Shown: piece by piece, positions 34,094 through 42,473 of the stretch | How positions within the stretch are numbered: the first letter of the stretch is position 1 | Layout of the letters: each line of letters begins with the position of its first letter | Assembly (NCBI GenBank): GCA_036491115.1 | Contig: DASXCQ010000085.1 | Location: 8,277 to 72,276, forward strand | Source: DATEPR01 sp036491115 | GTDB lineage: Bacteria > Actinomycetota > Actinomycetes > Mycobacteriales > Pseudonocardiaceae | Length of the DNA stretch: 64,000 bases | Reading direction: 5' to 3' | The notes under the pieces: model-generated | What the model saw: only the letters and a program-made list of their open reading frames with translations | Database searches by the model: none | Told to the model about the DNA's origin: nothing | Position numbers and translations under genes: made by a program

Positions 34094-34525
34094 CTACCTG
34101 GCCGCGGCTACCGCGTCGTCGGCGTCCGCGCGAGCCAGGATGGCGTCCAGCACGGCGTACTCGGCCTCTTCCAGGGCCGCCGTCGCGAACGCGACGGCCA
34201 GTTCCGCGCTCTCCTCTGCCCGGTCGGCACGGCGCCGCGCGCGAGCGGTGTCGAACTCGGCCTGCGCGTCGTGCAGCTCGGTCCGGACCGTGCGGACCAG
34301 GTCCTGCCACCGAGTCTGGATGTCACTCCACATGGTGTCGGTTTCCTTGACCACCCGGTCGCCGTCCGCGCGCAGCCCATCGGCGCGCTGCTGCGCCTTC
34401 TCCCGGGCCATCGCGACCATGGCGGTCAACTTCTCCCGGCTCTGGGTCCGCGCCACGGCAGCGGCGTCCTCGGCCGCCTTGGCACGGTCGGAAAGTTCGG
34501 CCAGCTGATCCGAAATCCGTTTCAC
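34094..34525 (-). CDS. Coiled-coil hypothetical protein
   Basis: A protein of 143 residues, almost all charged helix: MKRISDQLAELSDRAKAAED, EKAQQRADGLRADGDRVVKE, EFDTARARRRADRAEESAEL and a final Ala-rich helix. Heptad-like spacing suggests a coiled coil of about 130 residues. It has no membrane segment or enzyme motif. Similar small coiled-coil proteins occur widely in actinomycetes without known role. GGAGGAAGG lies about 5-7 bases before ATG 34525. It stands between the Dcu-type gene and a divergent glycosyltransferase gene. Confidence 0.65.
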   Translation of the reverse strand: MKRISDQLAELSDRAKAAEDAAAVARTQSREKLTAMVAMAREKAQQRADGLRADGDRVVKETDTMWSDIQTRWQDLVRTVRTELHDAQAEFDTARARRRADRAEESAELAVAFATAALEEAEYAVLDAILARADADDAVAAAR

Positions 34526-34708
34526 GGTGCCTGTCCTTCCTCCGCCAACAGGTCACCATCGAGCACAACACCGGCCAAACCGGACGGCAACTCGACGCCG
34601 CACGGCGGACGGTCCACGACCGGCGGCATCGGCCCAGCTCAACGGTGGCAAGCCAGTCGCACATTCCCACCCGATCGGGTGGCCGCTGCCCATCGGTAGG
34701 ATCCACGA

Positions 34709-35818
34709 GTGCGGATCCTGTTCACCTTCATCGGCGGCACCGGCCACCTCCATCCCCTCCTGCCGATCGCCCGGGCCGCCCAGGCAGCAGGCCACGACGT
34801 CGCCATCGCGGGCAGCGGCACGAGGGCCGATTCCATCGAAGCGGCGGGGTTCACCGCGTTCCCGACCAGCCGGCGCCGCCCCCCGCGGTCGCAGAGCATG
34901 GCACCGCTGGAGCCCGTGGACCAGGCACGCGACGACCAGATGCTGCGGGACGGCTTCGCGGGCACCGGCGCCCGCAGGCATGCCTCGGTCCTGCCCGACA
35001 TCGTCCGCGAGTGGCAACCCGACGTGCTGGTGCGCGACGAGGTCGACTTCGGCGCCGCCGTCGTGGCCGAACTGCTGGGCATCCCCTGCGCCGTCGTACT
35101 CGTGCTCGCGGCCGGTTCGTTCCTGCGCAAGGATCTGGTCGGCGGCCCACTGCACGAGCTGCGGGCCGAACTCGGTCTGCCACCCGACCCGACCCTGTCC
35201 ATGCTGGATCGCGATCTCGTCCTGTGCCCCTTCCCGCCGAGCTTCCGCTCCCCCGCGTTGCCCGACACCGCGTTCTCCTACCGGTCAGTGGATCCCGCAC
35301 CAGCAGGCGACGGCGGCACCGTCTACGTCACCCTGGGCACCATCGACACGTATCCGGAGCTGTTCGAACGGATCATCACCGGACTGCGCGATCTGCCCGT
35401 CGAACTGGTCGTCACCGTCGGCATGCACCTGGACCCAGCACAGTTCGGACCACAGCCGGACAACGTCCGCGTCGAGCGGTTCATCCCCCAGGACGACGTG
35501 CTCCCCCACTGTGATCTCGCCGTCCTGCACGCCGGCTCGGGCTCGCTGCTGGGCGCACTCACCTACGGCCTGCCCTCGATCCTGCTGCCCCTGGGCGCCG
35601 ACCAGCCGCACAACGCCCGGCGATGCGTCGAACTCGGCCTGGGCCAGGAACTCGACCCGATCACCGCTACCCCACAACAGATCCGCACCACGGCCGCCAG
35701 CATGCTCACCGACCCCAGCTGGCGCCACGCCGCCGAGAAACTCCGCGACGAACTCGCGGCCCTTCCCGACGTGACCGGGGTCCTGCACCGGATCGAACGA
35801 CTGCGCCCGGCAACCTGA
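34709..35818 (+). CDS. GT1-family glycosyltransferase (OleD/MGT-like)
   Basis: A GT-B glycosyltransferase of 369 residues. It opens MRILFTFIGGTGHLHPLLPI, a GHLxPL start typical of macrolide and aryl glycosyltransferases. The donor site is GTVYVTLGTIDTYPELFERI, RFIPQDDVLPHCDLAVLHAG and GADQPHNARRCVELGLG. The usual HHGG is HAGSGS here. It would glycosylate a small aglycone, for biosynthesis or for inactivating an antibiotic. GTG 34709 is used. The phosphotransferase gene begins 14 bases later, and such a pair could serve two kinds of antibiotic modification; this is inference. Confidence 0.9.
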   Translation: MRILFTFIGGTGHLHPLLPIARAAQAAGHDVAIAGSGTRADSIEAAGFTAFPTSRRRPPRSQSMAPLEPVDQARDDQMLRDGFAGTGARRHASVLPDIVREWQPDVLVRDEVDFGAAVVAELLGIPCAVVLVLAAGSFLRKDLVGGPLHELRAELGLPPDPTLSMLDRDLVLCPFPPSFRSPALPDTAFSYRSVDPAPAGDGGTVYVTLGTIDTYPELFERIITGLRDLPVELVVTVGMHLDPAQFGPQPDNVRVERFIPQDDVLPHCDLAVLHAGSGSLLGALTYGLPSILLPLGADQPHNARRCVELGLGQELDPITATPQQIRTTAASMLTDPSWRHAAEKLRDELAALPDVTGVLHRIERLRPAT

Positions 35819-35832
35819 CCAGGGTCTGCACT

Positions 35833-36753
35833 GTGCTGCTGGACGTTCTGCCGGACTGGGTACCGGCGTGGTGTCTGGACCATCTCGGCAGCCGGCCCGC
35901 CGACGTGCTGTTCCACCGCCGGTCGACGTCGGCGGTGTTCGGTCTCCGGTTGGCCGACGGTACTGACGCCGTGGTCAAGGCCCGCGCCGACGAGGGTCGA
36001 GCGGTGTCCTGTGTCGCGGCACAGGCACGGCTGGCCGACAACGGGTTCCCGTGCGCCCGCCCACTCACACCGGTCGTCGGTGTCGGTCCGCTCGCCGTGC
36101 ACGCCGAGGAGTTCCACCCCGGAGGCGAGGTGTTGCCCGGAGACTCACCGGAGGTGGCGGTGCGCTACGCCGAGGTCTTCGCCCTGCTGATGAGCGGGCT
36201 GGCAGACCTCCCCGTCAGGCCGCCACTGCCCAACCCGCGCTGGGTGCGCTGGGATCACCCGGACCCAGGGCTGTGGCCGTCGATCGAATCCCTGGACGAG
36301 CAGGACCAGGGTCTCGTACCGGACTACGTCCGCGACATTGCCGGCAGGGCCCGCCGGCGGCTGCTGGCCGCCGGCCTGCCCCGCGTGCTGGGCCACGCCG
36401 ACTTCGAGGCACACAACCTCCGGTGGCACGGCCACCAGGTGCAGACGGTGCACGACTGGGACAGCCTGGCATGGCAACCCGAAGCCGCCCTGGTCGGCGC
36501 CGCCAGTGCGGTATTCCCCAAGCTGGGACCGGCCCTGCTGCCACCGATCGACAGCACCGAAGCGTTCCTGGCCGCCTACCAGGACGCTCGGGGGCGCTCG
36601 TTCACCGCGGCAGAACACCAGATCGCGTGGGCAGCCAGCCTGTGGCCAGCCGCCCACGACATCCGATGGGAAGCACTCCACGGCTACACGGCAGTGTCCG
36701 GAAAAGCACTCTGGACCCAAGCGGCCGAACGCCTCCGCCGAGCGCACGCCTGA
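35833..36753 (+). CDS. Aminoglycoside-phosphotransferase-like kinase
   Basis: An APH/ChoK-like kinase of 306 residues. The ATP-anchoring Lys is in GTDAVVKARADEG. The catalytic loop is LGHADFEAHNLRW, which fits HxDxxxxN, and the metal-binding Asp is in QTVHDWDSLAWQP. The N-terminal lobe is short. The phosphate acceptor could be an aminoglycoside, macrolide, sugar or amino alcohol; sequence does not tell. GTG 35833, shortly after the glycosyltransferase stop, is the best start, though its ribosome binding site is weak. The next gene, also kinase-like, starts 27 bases downstream. Confidence 0.85.
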   Translation: MLLDVLPDWVPAWCLDHLGSRPADVLFHRRSTSAVFGLRLADGTDAVVKARADEGRAVSCVAAQARLADNGFPCARPLTPVVGVGPLAVHAEEFHPGGEVLPGDSPEVAVRYAEVFALLMSGLADLPVRPPLPNPRWVRWDHPDPGLWPSIESLDEQDQGLVPDYVRDIAGRARRRLLAAGLPRVLGHADFEAHNLRWHGHQVQTVHDWDSLAWQPEAALVGAASAVFPKLGPALLPPIDSTEAFLAAYQDARGRSFTAAEHQIAWAASLWPAAHDIRWEALHGYTAVSGKALWTQAAERLRRAHA

Positions 36754-36780
36754 TGGTCACGGTCGGTATTCTGACGCACG

Positions 36781-37893
36781 ATGACCCAGACGCAGCACGA
36801 CACCACCGGCATGGCACACCAGGCCCGTCTGGTCAGGTACGGCGATGTGTCCACGGCGTTGGCCCTGCGCAGTGATCATCAGCTAGGTCAGCTCGTGGAC
36901 ACGGCCCAGGTCGTCGGGTCCGGCATCGGGGGCAGCTCGTCCTTGCTGGATGTCGCTGGTACTCCGGTCCTTGTGAAGCGGATCCCCCTGACCGACGTGG
37001 AACGCCTACCGCAGAACGTCCTGTCCACGGCGAACGTGTTCGGGCTGCCCACGTTCTGCCAGTACGGAGTCGTGGAGTACGGCGCCGCCGGCTTCGGTGT
37101 CTGGCGGGAACTCGCCGCGAACACCATGACGACGAACTGGGTGCTCGCCCGGCGGACCGAGGCTTTCCCGCTGATGTATCACTGGCGGGTGCTGCCCGGC
37201 GCGCCGCCGCTGGCCGGGGAACTCGCCGACGTCGACCGTGTCGTCGCGTACTGGGAGGGCTCGGCGGCCGTGCGCCGACGGCTACATGCCCTCGACGAGG
37301 CATCGGCGAGCGTGGTGCTGTTCCTGGAATATGTTCCGCAGCGGCTGGATGTCTGGCTGACCGGCCAACTCGCCGCCGGCCCGGACGCCGTCACCGCGGC
37401 CTGCGCGATGGTGCGGCGATGCCTGCTCGCCGACATCGCCTTCATGAACGCCCATGGGCTGCTGCACTTCGACGCCCACTTCCGCAACATCCTGACCGAC
37501 GGACGCCGTCTCTACTTCGCCGACCTCGGCCTGGCCACGTCACCTCGCTTCGACCTGTCCGCCGACGAGCGGGACTTCCTCGCCCTCAACGCGAGCCACG
37601 ACGCCGGCTACGCCGTGCGGGAGCTGGTCAACTGGATGGTCGCCAACATCGTCGGGATACCCGCCCCCGCCACCGGCGGACCCGTCGAGCGCCACGACTA
37701 CGTCCGCCGCTGTGCCGCAGGAGCACCACCGGCCGGTGCTCCGGTACCGGTCGCGGAGGTGATCAGCCGGTACGCGCCCGTCGCGGCCAGCATGAACGAC
37801 TTCTACTGGAACGTGTTCGGCGTGAGCCGGGCAACGCCGTATCCGGTGCGGGAGCTCACGCGAGCGATGGCCGCGATCCAGTGGACGAGTTGA
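36781..37893 (+). CDS. Protein-kinase-fold protein of unknown substrate
   Basis: A protein of 370 residues with an atypical kinase fold. It has a glycine-rich stretch VVGSGIGGSSSLLDVAG (about 39-55), Lys in PVLVKRIPLTD, and a catalytic loop LLHFDAHFRNILTD that fits HxDxxxxN. The metal-binding loop is FADLGLATS, where DLG replaces DFG. The C-terminal part is helical and ends EVISRYAPVAASMNDFYWNV. The residues needed for phosphotransfer are present. It is not a close match to Hanks kinases and may be a small-molecule kinase. Its 3' end overlaps the convergent rsrR-like gene by 38 bases. Confidence 0.8.
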   Translation: MTQTQHDTTGMAHQARLVRYGDVSTALALRSDHQLGQLVDTAQVVGSGIGGSSSLLDVAGTPVLVKRIPLTDVERLPQNVLSTANVFGLPTFCQYGVVEYGAAGFGVWRELAANTMTTNWVLARRTEAFPLMYHWRVLPGAPPLAGELADVDRVVAYWEGSAAVRRRLHALDEASASVVLFLEYVPQRLDVWLTGQLAAGPDAVTAACAMVRRCLLADIAFMNAHGLLHFDAHFRNILTDGRRLYFADLGLATSPRFDLSADERDFLALNASHDAGYAVRELVNWMVANIVGIPAPATGGPVERHDYVRRCAAGAPPAGAPVPVAEVISRYAPVAASMNDFYWNVFGVSRATPYPVRELTRAMAAIQWTS

Positions 37894-38389
37894 TGTTGCC
37901 CGGTCGGTCCAACGCCGGCGCGACCAGCCAGTCGCCGATCGGGCTCAACACGTCGCCGTCGTAGTCGGTGCCGATCGTGCGCACGAGGTCCGCGATCGAC
38001 ACGTTCCGCAGGGTGGCCCGCCATGCCCGGTCCGCGGCGTACATCGTGCGGGCGATCGCGCACGGGGCGGCGCACGCCTCCGGTGGCGCGGCCATCGGTC
38101 CGCGTTGGCGGATCTCCGTGCACACGTATGTCGATTGTGGACCTTCGATCGCCTCGACCACGTCGAGCGCCGTGATGTCCTGCGGCGACCGGGTGAGCAC
38201 GTATCCACCGGTCTTGCCCTGCGCCGACGCCACCAGTCCGGCGCGCGACAGCGACTGCAGGTGCTTGGCCAGGTAGGTCGACGAGACCTGGTGCAGCTCG
38301 GCCAGGCGTACCGCGGGCACCGGCCGGGCCGCGGTGGTCAGCACCACGCAGCAGTGCAGCGCCCACTCGACGCCACCCGACAACTTCAC
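37856..38389 (-). CDS. rsrR: Rrf2-family redox regulator, RsrR-like
   Basis: A protein of 177 residues. The start (GTG, then KLSGGVEWALHCC) places Glu8, Trp9 and His12 exactly as in Streptomyces RsrR, where Glu and His of one subunit and two Cys of the other hold a [2Fe-2S] cluster whose redox state switches DNA binding. His33 is present, and Cys90, Cys106 and Cys110 lie in the usual region (VCTEIR, EACAAPC). The HTH is VSSTYLAKHLQSLSRAGLVA. It is divergent from an NmrA-like gene, as rsrR is from sarA. A 23-base palindrome lies between them. GTG 38389 is fixed by this conservation. Confidence 0.88.
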   Translation of the reverse strand: MKLSGGVEWALHCCVVLTTAARPVPAVRLAELHQVSSTYLAKHLQSLSRAGLVASAQGKTGGYVLTRSPQDITALDVVEAIEGPQSTYVCTEIRQRGPMAAPPEACAAPCAIARTMYAADRAWRATLRNVSIADLVRTIGTDYDGDVLSPIGDWLVAPALDRPGNINSSTGSRPSLA

Positions 38390-38415
38390 CCATCCAGGGT
38401 AACCACTCACCCTTG

Positions 38416-38438
38416 ACTCGGACAAGACCTGTCCGAGT
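38416..38438. promoter_or_regulatory. Perfect 23-base palindrome between rsrR and sarA (RsrR operator)
   Basis: Arms ACTCGGACA (38416-38424) and TGTCCGAGT (38430-38438) with the spacer AGACC. It starts 26 bases before the rsrR start and lies about 60 bases before sarA. Position and symmetry fit the long inverted repeat that RsrR binds in its own divergent promoter region. Confidence 0.75.
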
Positions 38439-38443
38439 AATGT

Positions 38444-38464
38444 CTCGGATATCAGGAGTCCGAG
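38444..38464. promoter_or_regulatory. Second, weaker RsrR-like half-site pair
   Basis: CTCGGA (38444-38449) and TCCGAG (38459-38464) repeat the half-sites of the main palindrome with a 9-base spacer. The pair lies 34-54 bases before the sarA ATG. It could be a second binding site that covers the sarA promoter. Confidence 0.4.
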
Positions 38465-38498
38465 TTTGCCGGGTAAGGTCCGACCGAGGGGACGTCTC

Positions 38499-39233
38499 AT
38501 GAACATCGCGGTCATCGGTACCGGGCTGATCGGTTCCCAGGTGGTGCGCCGGCTCACCGCGGCCGGCCACGACGCGACCGGCCACTCGCGCTCGACGGGC
38601 ATCGACCTGCTCACCGGTGAGGGACTCGGCGATGCGGTGCGCGGCGCCGAGGTCGTGGTGAACCTGACCAACTCGCCGACCTTCGACGAGGCGTCCATCG
38701 AGTTCTTCCGCACCTCGGTGACCAATCTCCTGGCCGCCTCGCGGGCTGCCGGCGTCGGGCACATCGTGACGCTGTCGATCGTCGGCGTCGACCAGGTGCC
38801 CGATCTCGCCTACTACCGGGCCAAGGCCCTGCAGGAGGACCTGGTCAAGGCCGGCTCCATCCCGTTCTCGATCGTGCGCGCCACCCAGTTCATGGAGTTC
38901 ATCCCGGCCACACTGGACTGGACCACCGACGGCGATGTCGTACGCCTGCCCGCCACCCCGATCCAGCCAATCTGCTCCGCCGAGGTCGCCGCCGCCGTCG
39001 CCGACGTCGCGGCAGGCGCCCCGCTGCGGGGCACCCGTGACATCGGTGGCCCCGACGTCTTCGCGCTCGACGAACTGGGCCGCATCACGCTGGAACTGAC
39101 CGGCGACACCCGCCACGTCGTCACCGACGAGACCGCCGGTCTGTTCGCCGCGGTCAAGGGCGATGTGCTCCTGGCCCCCGAGGGCGCCCACCTCGCCACC
39201 ACGCGGTTCCGGGACTGGCTGTCGTCCCGCTGA
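38499..39233 (+). CDS. sarA: NmrA-like NAD(P)-binding protein, SarA-like
   Basis: An atypical short-chain-dehydrogenase-fold protein of 244 residues. The Rossmann motif IAVIGTGLIGSQVVRRL is at residues 3-19, followed by AEVVVNLTNSP and the IVTLSIVGVDQVPDLAYYRA region, with Tyr in YYRAKALQE. These proteins often bind NAD(P) as a sensor or act on quinones. It is divergent from the RsrR-like gene, the same pair as in Streptomyces, so it is likely the main RsrR target. GAGGGGAC before ATG 38499 fixes the start. An SDR stub with its own ribosome binding site follows after 12 bases. Confidence 0.9.
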   Translation: MNIAVIGTGLIGSQVVRRLTAAGHDATGHSRSTGIDLLTGEGLGDAVRGAEVVVNLTNSPTFDEASIEFFRTSVTNLLAASRAAGVGHIVTLSIVGVDQVPDLAYYRAKALQEDLVKAGSIPFSIVRATQFMEFIPATLDWTTDGDVVRLPATPIQPICSAEVAAAVADVAAGAPLRGTRDIGGPDVFALDELGRITLELTGDTRHVVTDETAGLFAAVKGDVLLAPEGAHLATTRFRDWLSSR

Positions 39234-39245
39234 CCGGAGGGCGGC

Positions 39246-39356
39246 ATGACGAACGTGCACCAGGGCGGCAGGGTCGCCCTGATCACGGGCGCGAGAAGTC
39301 GCTGGAGAAAGCCTGCATGCCATCACCGGCCGACGTCACCGCGAAATCGCAGTTGA
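39246..39356 (+). pseudogene. 5' stub of a second SDR gene
   Basis: GGAGG and ATG 39246, right behind sarA, open VHQGGRVALITGARS, the first strand and start of the glycine loop of a short-chain dehydrogenase. Homology stops there. The frame runs on as basic, unrelated residues to TGA at 39356, 36 codons in all. The rest of the gene is missing, so this is the scar of a deletion that removed a gene once co-transcribed with sarA. Confidence 0.6.
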
Positions 39357-39579
39357 CGCGGGCGCAGCCGAGGCAACGTCTGGCGGCCGTGCGCTCGCGG
39401 TACACGAGGATCGCGATCCCCTCGACGATGTTGAGCACTCCGGCGATCAGCAACATCAGCGCGGCGAACGCGATCCAGTCCGACCGCCCGGGTTCCCCTG
39501 TTTCGTGGCCACTGCGTCCACCTCCGAACGGGCCCTGTGCCGCACCCGACCGGTCCAGGTTCGCGCCGCGACACGTCAC
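39283..39579 (-). pseudogene. Possible fragment of a small membrane-protein gene
   Basis: A - strand frame from GTG 39579 (98 codons) has one clear hydrophobic helix, SDWIAFAALMLLIAGVLNIV, followed by EGIAILVYRERTA. This resembles the first helix of small four-helix DUF7144-type proteins. The remaining helices are absent, and the tail reads as unrelated Cys- and Ser-containing sequence that overlaps the SDR stub. It may be a decayed gene or a chance frame in a deletion scar. The 420-base stretch 39234-39655 holds nothing else. Confidence 0.35.
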
Positions 39580-39655
39580 CCGCCACGGACGAACCTGCGA
39601 CCTGCCAACGGTGACCTCTAAGGTCGATGTGTCAATTCCGTCGAAGGGGACAGCG

Positions 39656-40963
39656 ATGGCCAGGACACTGTTACGTGGCGGCACGGTGGTCAGCATGGAC
39701 CCGGTCGTCGGTGATCTCCCGAGGGGTGACGTGCTCATCGAGGACGGCCGGATCGCCGCGGTCGCCGCCACCGTCGACGCTGCCGAGGCCGAGGTCGTGG
39801 ACGCCACGGGCCGGATCGTGCTGCCCGGTTTCGTGGACACCCACCGGCACGCCTGGCAGACCGCGTTCCGCGGGATCGGCGCGGACTGGACGTTCGACCA
39901 GTACTGGGTTGCCATGCACGGCACGCTCAGGCCGCTCTACCAGCCAGCAGACGTGTACGTGGGCAACCTGCTGGGCCGGATCGAGGCGCTCAACTCGGGC
40001 GTCACCACCATGCTGGACTGGTTCCACTGCTCCGACCGCCCGGACAACGCCGACGCCGCGATGGAGGCGCTGCGCGCGGCGCCCGGCCGCTCGGTGTTCT
40101 GCTACTGCGCGGGCTTCGCCGACGGGTCCGACATCGCGCCCGAGATCACCCGCGTCCGCTCGCGACTGGCCGACGACGCCATGGTGCTGGGCCTGCGCGG
40201 ACCGCAAGTGACCACAATGGACACCACCGCGGCCGATGTCGCGCTGGCACGGGAACTCGGACTGCGGGTCAGCATGCACGCCGGTTCCGGCGGCGCCCGT
40301 GGACGCCGTCCGATCGCCGACATGCGCGACCGAGGGCTGCTCGACGACCGCACGACCTTCGTACACTGCAACGGCATCGCCGACGACGAAGTCACGATGA
40401 TGGCCGACGCCGGCTGCTCGGTGTCGATCAGTCCGGACGTCGAACTGAGGATGGGCTTCGGCTGGCCCGAGACCGGCCGCATGCTGGCCGCCGGGATCCG
40501 TCCGTCCCTGTCGATCGACGACTGCCCGTCCGCGGGCGGCGACATGTTCGCCACCATGCGCACGGCGTTCGCCGTGCAACGCGGCCTGGATGGCGGTCTC
40601 ACCGCACGGGACGTCCTCGGCTTCGCCACAGTGGACGGCGCCCGCACGTGCGGGCTGGCCGCCCGGACCGGCAGCATCACGATCGGCAAGGATGCCGATC
40701 TGATCCTGCTCGACGCCCAGGACCCCTCGGTCTTCCCGGTCACCAACCCCATCGGCACGATCGTCACGGCCGGCCATCCCGGTCTGGTGGACAGCGTCTA
40801 CGTCGCCGGCAAGGCGGTCAAGCGAAACGGCCGGCTGCTCGACCTGGACCTGCCGGCGTTGCGCGCCCGGCTGCTGGAGTCCCGCGACCGGCTCGCCACG
40901 GCCGCCGGCATCGCGGTCGACGGATCGTGGACACCCCCGACCGACACGGCGCGCAGCGCATGA
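39656..40963 (+). CDS. Amidohydrolase of the ATZ/TRZ (cytosine/guanine-deaminase-like) group
   Basis: A metal-dependent hydrolase of 435 residues. Metal and catalytic residues are visible: HxH in FVDTHRHAWQTAFRG (about 61-63), His in LRVSMHAGSGG, His in TTFVHCNGI, and Asp in SLSIDDCPSAGGDMF. The end (GKDADLILLDAQDP, VDSVYVAGKAVKRNG) is the usual composite beta-sandwich domain. Relatives deaminate or dechlorinate heterocycles and open rings. GAAGGGG precedes ATG 39656. The gene converges on pucR, beside a permease-amidase-ureohydrolase operon, so it may act on an imported N-rich heterocycle (inference). Confidence 0.92.
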   Translation: MARTLLRGGTVVSMDPVVGDLPRGDVLIEDGRIAAVAATVDAAEAEVVDATGRIVLPGFVDTHRHAWQTAFRGIGADWTFDQYWVAMHGTLRPLYQPADVYVGNLLGRIEALNSGVTTMLDWFHCSDRPDNADAAMEALRAAPGRSVFCYCAGFADGSDIAPEITRVRSRLADDAMVLGLRGPQVTTMDTTAADVALARELGLRVSMHAGSGGARGRRPIADMRDRGLLDDRTTFVHCNGIADDEVTMMADAGCSVSISPDVELRMGFGWPETGRMLAAGIRPSLSIDDCPSAGGDMFATMRTAFAVQRGLDGGLTARDVLGFATVDGARTCGLAARTGSITIGKDADLILLDAQDPSVFPVTNPIGTIVTAGHPGLVDSVYVAGKAVKRNGRLLDLDLPALRARLLESRDRLATAAGIAVDGSWTPPTDTARSA

Positions 40964-40965
40964 CG

Positions 40966-42444
40966 CTAGCGCGCCGGCAACCAGCGCAGTGCGAACAGCA
41001 GCTGCCAGCGCACGTCCGGGTCGTCGAGGTCCCTGCCGAGCAACCGGGCGACGCGGGAGATTCGGTTGCGCACGGTGTTGCGGTGCACGCCGAGCGTGGT
41101 CGCGGTCCGGTCCCAGCTGCCGTGCTGCTCCAGCCAGATCCGCAGGGTCGCCAGGAGCTCGGTGCCGGTCGCCGTTCCGGCGGCGAGAACGGGCGCCAGC
41201 GCGGCTTGGGCGTACCTGGCGGCGGCGTCGGGGTCGACGGCGCCGCCCAGCAGCTCGCCGGCGTCGCGCCCGGGCGGTCGGCCGGTGATCCGCGCGGTGG
41301 CCAGCGCCCGGCGTGCCTCGGCGGCCGCGCCCGGCAGGTCGGACCATCGGTGCGGTTCCGATACGCCGACCTGTTCACCGAGCTGGGCCGCCACGCCGCG
41401 CGGGTCCGCCGCGTCCGGCACCAGTAGGACCGCCAGATCTCCGTCCGTGTCGAGCAACTGGGTGCCGAACGCGGCGCGGAGCCGGGCGTGGCGCCGCTCG
41501 CGCGCCGCGTCGCCGGCCGGCCGGCGACGCGGGGCGCAGACGACGACACACCAGTCCATGTCCGGCTCGGCGCCCACGGCGAGCGCGACCGCTCGCTCCC
41601 CTCTGTCGGCAGGCGCACCTGTCGCCGCGGCGACCACCGCCGCGGCGAGCAACAGACCCGCCTGCCGCGGCAGCCCGCGCCAGAGCAGCGAGAGCAACGA
41701 CGCGCCCACGCTCACGATGCCCCGCTCCGGCGCACTCAGCGCGCTGCGCCGGGCGATCACCAACGCGGCCCGGCGGTCTTCGCCGTGCACCGGCGCCACC
41801 ACCACATGGAGATGGGGGCCGTGCGTGGCCACGCCGGTCTCACCACGACCGGAGGTGACACGCTGGATGTCGGCCGCCAGCGCCCGTTCGTCCGGTGCCG
41901 GCGTGCCCGCCGACCAGCGCAGCCCGCGGACCGGCTCGACCAGGAGCGCGCCGGCTCGAAGCTCGTTCGCCAGGCGGCGCACGATCGCGGCTGTCGCCGA
42001 CGGCCGGGCGGCCGCCGCGACCAGCGCGCGCTGCGCCGCGTTGAGCCGGCGCAGGTCCGCAAGGTGACGGGCCTCCGCTTCAGCGGCGAGTGCCTCGGTG
42101 ATCGCGATGAACGGAACGCTCGGCGGCACCTCGAGCAGCGGTAGCCCGTGCTGCTCGCAGGCCTGGACGAGCGCGGGCGGCACGGTGTGGTGGATCGGGT
42201 CGATGCCGAAGCCCAGGCCGGCGACCCCGAAGCGGGCCAGCCGTCCCGCATAGGCGGCGACGTCGGCCTTGCGGCGCGGCAGGTGCACGCCCGCGCTCAG
42301 GACCAACTCACCACCGCTGAGATACGGCGTCGGGTCCGGCAGCTCGCTGACATGCGGCCACCGGATCTCCCGGTCCAGCGCCGCCTCGCCCGCCCGCACC
42401 ACCAGGGCCGGCCGCAACCGCAGGAGCTCGCGCACCGTCGCCAT
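40966..42444 (-). CDS. PucR-family transcriptional regulator
   Basis: A protein of 492 residues. The PucR N-terminal sensor domain is at about 1-120 (VRELLRLRPALVVRAGEAAL, WPHVSELPDPTPYLSGGELV, HGLPLLEVPPSVPFIAITEA). A variable middle follows, then a GGDEF-like remnant. The C-terminal PucR HTH is WDRTATTLGVHRNTVRNRIS, then RLLGRDLDDPDVRWQLLFAL. PucR proteins typically activate purine, allantoin or other nitrogen catabolism genes on sensing the substrate. It is divergent from the NCS1 permease operon, with a 15-base palindrome between them, and convergent with the amidohydrolase gene (2-base gap). ATG 42444 is favoured by GGATGG upstream. Confidence 0.92.
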   Translation of the reverse strand: MATVRELLRLRPALVVRAGEAALDREIRWPHVSELPDPTPYLSGGELVLSAGVHLPRRKADVAAYAGRLARFGVAGLGFGIDPIHHTVPPALVQACEQHGLPLLEVPPSVPFIAITEALAAEAEARHLADLRRLNAAQRALVAAAARPSATAAIVRRLANELRAGALLVEPVRGLRWSAGTPAPDERALAADIQRVTSGRGETGVATHGPHLHVVVAPVHGEDRRAALVIARRSALSAPERGIVSVGASLLSLLWRGLPRQAGLLLAAAVVAAATGAPADRGERAVALAVGAEPDMDWCVVVCAPRRRPAGDAARERRHARLRAAFGTQLLDTDGDLAVLLVPDAADPRGVAAQLGEQVGVSEPHRWSDLPGAAAEARRALATARITGRPPGRDAGELLGGAVDPDAAARYAQAALAPVLAAGTATGTELLATLRIWLEQHGSWDRTATTLGVHRNTVRNRISRVARLLGRDLDDPDVRWQLLFALRWLPAR

Positions 42445-42473
42445 GGGCGAACCATCCATTCGCGCTGATCGAC

